From NCBI GenBank assembly GCA_004151065.3, contig NWUY0300008394.1, forward strand, positions 46,477 to 58,949: a stretch of 12,473 nt of DNA. The letters run 5' to 3'. Under the pieces are notes generated by a model that saw only the letters and a list, made by a program, of their open reading frames with translations, had not been told where the DNA came from and ran no database searches. Source of the DNA: Larix sibirica. Taxonomy: Eukaryota > Streptophyta > Pinopsida > Pinales > Pinaceae. Positions 7,542 to 12,473 of the stretch are shown here, one piece after another. The first letter of the stretch is position 1. Each line of letters opens with the position of its first letter. The position numbers were made by a program, and so were the translations under genes.

Positions 7542-8310
7542 ATTCAAGCTGGTCTTTCTCCTTCTTCCACACAATGTTAAGCCTAGGCACTCAATTTCAA
7601 ATGCGTGTTGATTTGGGGGAAACGAATTCAAACCCTATCCAATTATTGACTTATAAATTGCATGCATAACTAGTAATCATGACCATCAGGGCTCTTTACT
7701 TTCTAGTTTTCAACCCTTCAAAACGCGTACTTTTATGAGTGGGTGTCGTTCAAGCCTGAATCCTTAATCGATTTTGAATATGGTTTGTTTACCTAAAGAA
7801 CATAAAACCTAGCTGGTGGGTTCTTTCTCAACAATTTTTTGACCAGAATTTTTCGATCAAACCCTATTGTCGCATCTTCTTCATGTGCGAACGATGGAAG
7901 TATGGTTGAAACCATAAATTTGATAAGTCCATTTAGTGTAAATGGTTGATTTTTGGTGTTTAACCTCCATTTGTAAGCAGGGGAGGCGACACTCGACCCA
8001 AACCCTTATTACTTGGTCTTCAATACAACCATCTACTCAAAGGGTGTTGAACTTAACACATAAAATTGTTTCCAATTACATGCATATTAGATAGGCCTTT
8101 AAGTTTTGTTTATAGCTTTGTCTTATAGGAGGTTTTGTTGAGAATAATATTATGGAATTGATTCTAGTATTGGTATTTTGTTCATAGTTTAGTTACAATT
8201 GGAAGATCTGGTTGAAGAAGAATGAAAATTTTCTATTAGAAAATAGCATGCTCAGTTTATTCATTGAGTTCGTCATGTAGTTTTTCTTTTAGATATAAAT
8301 CTATCTAGTT
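7531..8310. other. Non-coding segment between the RT breakpoint and the coiled-coil pseudogene
   Basis: Sequence identity changes abruptly at about 7530. The following 780 bp contain no supportable open frame, no LTR terminus with a PBS, and no match by eye to the LTR at 11990. They may be the leader or a decayed LTR of the element that carries the downstream pseudogene. A 17-bp near-perfect palindrome lies at 8228-8244. The single open frame across the junction (7463-7669) mixes RT codons read out of frame with this new sequence and is not a gene. Confidence 0.5.
8228..8244. repeat. Palindrome ATTTTCTA-T-TAGAAAAT
   Basis: Two perfect 8-nt arms surround a single base, 67 bp upstream of the putative start codon of the coiled-coil pseudogene. 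It is AT-rich, so chance occurrence is plausible, and no binding protein is implied. Confidence 0.4.
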
Positions 8311-11300
8311 ATGTTATCAATGGAGCCCATGCAATCCAATGATGTTTCTTTTATGTCACGGGATTTAGATATGTCTAAAAGGAGTTCCAAGTGTAATTCT
8401 CGGTTGGTGGAATTGGACTCTGATGTATCTATGATCCCAGAGACAACCTTGGAGGTTCAGTTATAGGATACCAAATATACCACAGGAATAGACCCAGAAT
8501 TTAAGTGGGGAGAGCTCTACTACCTCATTAGAGATCCAAACATACCCGATTCAATGATAGAGGAAAGCCTGATATACCAAAATATCAATAAATCTTATAT
8601 TCATAAAGTTTCTACCCACCCAGAACTATTCCCATGCTCAGAAGTGATTAGATAGATTTTTCCACATGTATATGTGAAATCTAGGATCATTGCAGGTGCT
8701 AATGGAAATGGTTTTGCTTCGTTGTAGCCTACACATACAAGCAAAGCCTAAAAACTATCAGTGCCTAAAGTTTTCTTAACAGATGATTGGGACAAGACTT
8801 TAAAAATTGAACATTCATAATTTGCAATAAAGATGTTAATCCCAGGCAAACAATTGCGACAAAGGACCAGTGGAGAATATGAGACCAAGAATCTTATAAC
8901 TCCATTCAAGGTTGTTACTATGATTTTATGCAAAATATATGGAAGAGCCAATGCAAACATTTACAAGCTCATTTGGATTCCACTATTGTATCATGTCATG
9001 GCGCACGGCACCATATTTAATTGGGCTGATATTATTTCAAAAAATATGATGCAATTCTTAAAAGATGCTTAGGAGGGAATCAAGCAGAAGAAAGTTGAGT
9101 TTTACATGTCTTCTTATTTGATTGATTGCATTCTTGTCATGAATCCTTTTCCGAATTTGGGATGCAAGTGGAATTCAAGTGAAGCTCCAATATACGTGGC
9201 CCATCAAATTCTATGGGCCCATAAGCATGCAAGCTAATATAAACGGATGTGTGAAGAATTTATGATGTCGTTATATAAATTGATTTTCAATGAAGAACCA
9301 AATTGCATGTCAGATGCAGCACTTTCAGTGATCAATGAATTCATAGACTACTACTTCACTCCCGAAGGCACATATCTACGCATGTACAGAGGTACAAATA
9401 TTCCCTCACTAATTCCCATATATGTTATAGATTACATCATCTTGAAGGAGTTAGTGAGGCAAGTATTTTTCAACGGTGTTGGAAACTTCCTGAATGAACA
9501 CAAGAAAGCCTCATGGCCACCACTCCCACTTGTGGTTGGAGCATATCATTTTAACAAAGTCAAAGGAGCAAAGGATTAAGTGAAAGAACTGGATGCTTAT
9601 CACTTCGGAGAGAATATTTTTGTCAGAAATGACAGCCAATAGAAGGTGGCTCAACATTTATTATCACGCAATATTAATTATGAGTATGCGGATCATTTTT
9701 TGAACGATGAAGAAGTGTATAAGAGAGAAAAGAATCTCACATATTTATACAAGAGATTCAGTAAGAAAGTGGAAGCAAGTTCCAGTAAAACGAAAGAATA
9801 CATAGGAGAAATAGAAGAAAGAAAAGTTAATGAAGAATCTCTAGCAGCTGAAAATGCTAAGAAGATGCAAGAAGAGGAGCTAGCCAAGAAGAAAGACATA
9901 ATAAAGAAAGGGATAAAGAAGCACGAAAAAAATAAGAGCAAGAAAAAGCAGACCAAATGGCAGCAAAACAAGAAGAAAAGATATTAGAAGCAGAAGCGTT
10001 GAAGAAGAAAATTGAAGAAGAAGAGCGAGTCAAGAAAGTTGTGGAAGACCAAAACCTACATGAAGAGAGTGGGCAGAAAGACATGGAATTAGATAATCCT
10101 ACTGACACTAATACTGAGGTACCTATTACAAAAGGTCATCTTCCTTTGGCTGAGCTAGGGCTCACGCCATTTACACCATCAAAGTAACACTCAGTTGCCA
10201 AGGTTGAAACAATAGTTTTGAATCCGAAAAGAAAAAACATCATGAAAAGAATGGAAAAGAGGTTGAAGGTGGCTCAACAACCATATATCATCATTGTCCA
10301 AGAAGTCACGGTATTGGAAAGCACAAACAAAGATCCTAAATTCACAGCATTTGTGAATGTTGCGGCTGCACAAGATAATGTGGATAACATCGACAAATTA
10401 ATTAAGGATGTGGAATGAAGTAAAGACAAAGTGATTAAGCTAAAAGATAATTTGGTGCAGGCCCAAAGTCAAGAAATTGAAATGAGAAACCAATGGGATG
10501 CTTTGGATTTGAAAACAAAAGAAGTCATGTAGAATGTCCAAAGTCTAGAATATGAAACTGACACGTTGAATGTCCAAGTAGTGATCATGGAAGGTGAGAA
10601 ATCTGACCTTCAAACTCAAATTAGTGGTTTACAAGAAAAAGAGGCTCAGTTAGACCAACAGGGAGAGGCTCTTATGATAGAAAAGGGAGCCTTGCAAGCT
10701 CAAGTATAGAGCTAACCAGAGAAAATGAGTTCTTAGTGGAACAACTGAACTCTGCCCAATAAAAAATATAGGATTTAACATCGTTTTATGAGTGTGCTTC
10801 TGAGTTGCAGGAACAATTGTTTCACTCCCAAGAATTTCTCACTGAGTAAACATATGAGTTGCAAGGAATGGTAACCAAATTGAAGCAAATTTCTGAAGAG
10901 GCTTCAACAACAAGACAAAATTTAACAGGAACTTATGATAAAATGAAGAATTTACTTGCCCGAAAGAATAAATATAAGGAAATTCCTTTGCATCTGCCAA
11001 AAAGGACCATTGTTGAACTCAAATTAGACATAGCACTCTTGGATAGTTGTCAAAAGGAAAAGAATAAGCTACGGAATGAGGTATGAGATTCTATCACAAA
11101 GTGTGAAGATATTCACCAAAAAATTTATAGATCATTTGAGAAGTGTCATCTACCACCTCCCATTTCCATTGAAGAGCTAGTACCAAACTTGGAGCAGTGC
11201 TTACAAGAATTGAGGACTATCATGAATGAATATATTGTTGCCATTAAAATTCTAGACACACTGAATGCAGAAGATCTCCAGCAGCATATTGGACATGCCA

Positions 11301-11584
11301 CCATGAACGTCTTTCACTTAGGAAATGGTCAAAATGTGGAAACAAAAGGGTTGAATGTTGTGGTTAAAGAATTACCTTTCCATGAAGTGGCCTTGAAATG
11401 ATTAGAGCCTCAACAACTAAATGTAATATCTTATGAGAGTGATCTTTGGAATGATTACATCCAAATTCAAGAAAACGCACCACCAAACTTATGTAATATT
11501 GTAGTTTATTTTACTATTTTGGTTATTTATGTTGCAACCACAAAAGGACAAAATAGTGGAAAACAAAGTTTCAAGGGAATATGA
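8311..11584 (+). pseudogene. Decayed long coiled-coil ORF of retroelement type (gag-like or env-like, unnamed)
   Basis: One reading path spans about 1,090 codons: frame 1 (8311 to about 9898), frame 3 (about 9903-10706) and frame 2 (from about 10709). The ATG at 8311, with a second at 8320, opens the path. In-frame stops lie at 8464, 8653, 8725, 8749, 8818, 9070, 9235, 9577, 9640, 9933, 10185, 10416, 10530, 10760, 10769, 10847, 11084 and 11399. The N-terminal 450 codons look globular; they include IYKLIWIPLLYHVMAHGTIF (near 8960) and a CILVMNPFPNLGCKW stretch (near 9130) that recall plant-transposon-protein or Athila ORF1-like domains. From about 9700 to 11100 the sequence is rich in K, E and Q with heptad-like spacing, indicating a long coiled coil. 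A hydrophobic segment (11489-11542) lies near the end. No catalytic motif is seen. The path may truly end at 11399 or run on to the TGA at 11582. The family assignment is inference. Confidence 0.6.
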
Positions 11585-11620
11585 AGTCATAGGTCACCTT
11601 AAAACTGGTTTTGTAAAGAC

Positions 11621-11648
11621 AAATAGGGGAGGTGAGAGAGAATAGGGG
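11621..11648 (+). other. Purine-rich tract, possible polypurine primer region
   Basis: Twenty-five of 28 bases are A or G (AAATAGGGGAGGTGAGAGAG and the following AATAGGGG). Such tracts prime plus-strand synthesis in LTR elements and lie just before the 3' LTR. Here the next bases are CTTTTTG and not a clear TG LTR start, so the call is weak. Confidence 0.3.
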
Positions 11649-11695
11649 CTTTTTGCTTGAGAAAGATTGGACTAGTATCATCTTGTAAGAAACTA

Positions 11696-11714
11696 TTTTC
11701 TTCTAATAAGAAAA
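11696..11714. repeat. Stem-loop TTTTCTT-CTAAT-AAGAAAA
   Basis: Perfect 7-bp arms at 11696-11702 and 11708-11714 surround a 5-nt loop. It is AT-rich and has no T-run after it. It is local structure only. Confidence 0.4.
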
Positions 11715-12080
11715 GACAATTTTGATGGGTGAAGGCATGCATGGACTGTTGCATGGAAATATGTGAATGGATTTGCAGAATTATTTCTTTCTTTTGTTCA
11801 TCAATATAATGTAAGATCTTTCCCCTTATATTTGATTATTCTCATGGTTTGTGAATCATCTTATTGTTTATGATATAAAATGCAATTTTCTTTGTATTTA
11901 AGAGTAATGAATGAATCAATGCCAATATCAAATCTATATTTGTATTAATATTATTATGTAACTGTGAATACATTTATTTCAGTAGTTAATGTTGGCAAGG
12001 GGCTAAGTCGCAGAAGTTTTGGTACAACCAGTGACAAAGGGGTCAGCGACAAGGGTAAAGGACCAGTTGTGGAGCACAAC

Positions 12081-12120
12081 AAGGCGGATAAAGCGGAAGT
12101 AAAGCGGACAAAGTGGAGTA
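12081..12120 (+). repeat. Four 10-bp purine-rich repeats in U3
   Basis: AAGGCGGATA, AAGCGGAAGT, AAAGCGGACA and AAGTGGAGTA follow each other with an exact 10-bp step and share the core AAGYGGA (shifted by one base in the first and third). They end about 70 bp upstream of the TATA box. Short tandem U3 boxes act as enhancers in some plant retrotransposons such as Tnt1 and Tto1. A similar role here is inference. Confidence 0.65.
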
Positions 12121-12148
12121 GTTATTTAATTAGCTAGCTAGTTAATGG

Positions 12149-12161
12149 TTCACTTTGTGAA
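12149..12161. repeat. Short palindrome TTCAC-TTT-GTGAA
   Basis: Five-base perfect arms flank TTT, between the decamer array and the TATA box of the LTR. It could be a protein-binding site in the U3 promoter, but it is short enough to occur by chance. Confidence 0.35.
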
Positions 12162-12191
12162 GTGGACCAAGTTTGTAACGGCCAACGAGCC

Positions 12192-12199
12192 TATAAATA
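12192..12199 (+). promoter_or_regulatory. TATA box of the partial LTR
   Basis: TATAAATA, in the context GCCTATAAATAGGAG, is a near-ideal plant TATA box. It sits about 200 bp after the LTR start and in a GC-richer flank, so transcription would begin near 12220-12230 and mark the start of R. Confidence 0.75.
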
Positions 12200-12473
12200 G
12201 GAGTAGTATTGTAATACTTCGGGCATCTTATCTTAGGCGATCTTATGCTCTAATCTGATCTATTGGTGAATGAATTTATCTTTGCATCTGCGGAATTTTG
12301 ATCTATCTTTCGCATTGGATAACATTTTGAATTGTGACCTGAGCTATCGAGATGGGTTTTCCGGATTTGTAATACAGATTGATAATGAAGATGAATGTTT
12401 ATCTATGACTTTGTCGCTTATGTGTTGTACCGCATTTTGATGTATTTTGTTGCAGTATGGATAGATCTATTAT

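Larger units (their letters stand above)
11402..11989. other. Trailing region of the coiled-coil element
   Basis: Up to about 11584 the reading frame still looks coding, as described for the pseudogene. Beyond that the sequence is AT-rich, with no open frame longer than chance. It contains a purine-rich tract at 11621-11648, a 7-bp stem-loop at 11696-11714 and T-rich stretches near 11780-11960. It may be a 3' untranslated region or a decayed LTR, but no TG terminus follows the purine tract directly. Confidence 0.45.
11990..12473 (+). repeat. Partial LTR of another element, running off the window
   Basis: The segment begins TGTTGGCAAGGGG and has the internal order of an LTR: a G+A-rich U3 with a decamer array (12081-12120), a TATA box (12192-12199) about 200 bp from the start, and a following stretch that could be R and U5. 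No purine tract precedes it and GTTAA (11985-11989) could be one copy of a 5-bp target duplication. It therefore looks more like the 5' LTR of an element inserted here than the 3' LTR of the coiled-coil element. No PBS is seen before the window ends. Its right end is therefore unknown, and the superfamily cannot be told. Confidence 0.6.

Noticed and set aside
7463-7669. Plus-strand open frame across the RT breakpoint
   Set aside because: Its first part reads RT DNA out of frame and the rest is non-coding. A fusion gene is not supported.
8165-8190. PBS-like TTGGTAT after the non-coding segment
   Set aside because: Only six bases match the initiator methionine tRNA complement and no LTR end (CA) precedes them.
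9693-9971. Minus-strand frame rich in F, S and C
   Set aside because: It is the complement of the GAA/AAG-rich coiled coil on the plus strand.
11621-11989. 3' LTR of the coiled-coil element directly after the purine tract
   Set aside because: No TG start follows the tract, no CA end is clear, and I found no matching copy in 7531-8310.
11990-12473. 3' LTR of the copia element at 2568-7530
   Set aside because: Its sequence has nothing in common with the LTR that ends at 3569: no TTGGTG array and a different U3.

Overview
This window looks like repeat-dominated nuclear DNA of a seed plant. It is AT-rich, it has no intact host gene that I can support, and almost everything recognisable belongs to decayed LTR retrotransposons. 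The kind of coiled-coil retroelement ORF on the right, and the amount of retroelement debris, make me lean to a gymnosperm (conifer or yew-like genome). That is an inference from family resemblance and not proven here.

Left part (1-2567): no convincing gene. It holds a few hairpins, a diverged short repeat near 800-950, a weak tRNA-like SINE candidate on the minus strand (about 1215-1290), an ATT microsatellite (1301-1337), a pair of hairpins that share one loop sequence (2234-2276) and a decayed GC-rich repeat of about 20 bp (2371-2480).

Middle part (about 2568-7530): a dead, 3'-truncated Ty1/copia retrotransposon on the plus strand. Its LTR ends at 3569 and is followed by a primer-binding site matching the 3' end of initiator methionine tRNA (3572-3583). 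A long gag with an acidic/coiled insert and three zinc-knuckle positions comes next, then protease, integrase and the first part of reverse transcriptase. The PR-IN-RT order is the copia order. Homology stops abruptly near 7530, inside RT. The reading frame changes at least seven times, the protease aspartate and the first integrase aspartate are lost, and no 3' LTR is visible. Inside the LTR is the most unusual signal of the window: seven or eight small hairpins in a row (about 3189-3348) with the same TTGGTG loop but different, mostly self-complementary stems.

Right part (about 7531-11989): unrelated sequence starts at the RT breakpoint. After about 780 bp of non-coding DNA there is a single long decayed ORF (8311-11584, about 1,090 codons, 18 in-frame stops, two frameshifts). 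It has a globular N-terminal region, a very long coiled coil and a hydrophobic segment near the C terminus. It resembles retroelement-associated ORFs of plants (gag-like or env-like, possibly with a plant-transposon-protein-type domain), but I cannot name it firmly.

Right edge (11990-12473): the start of another LTR, with a TG terminus, a U3 array of four purine-rich decamers, and a TATA box at 12192-12199. The element would continue beyond the window. The overall picture is nested or serially deleted LTR retrotransposons, all inactive as far as they can be seen.
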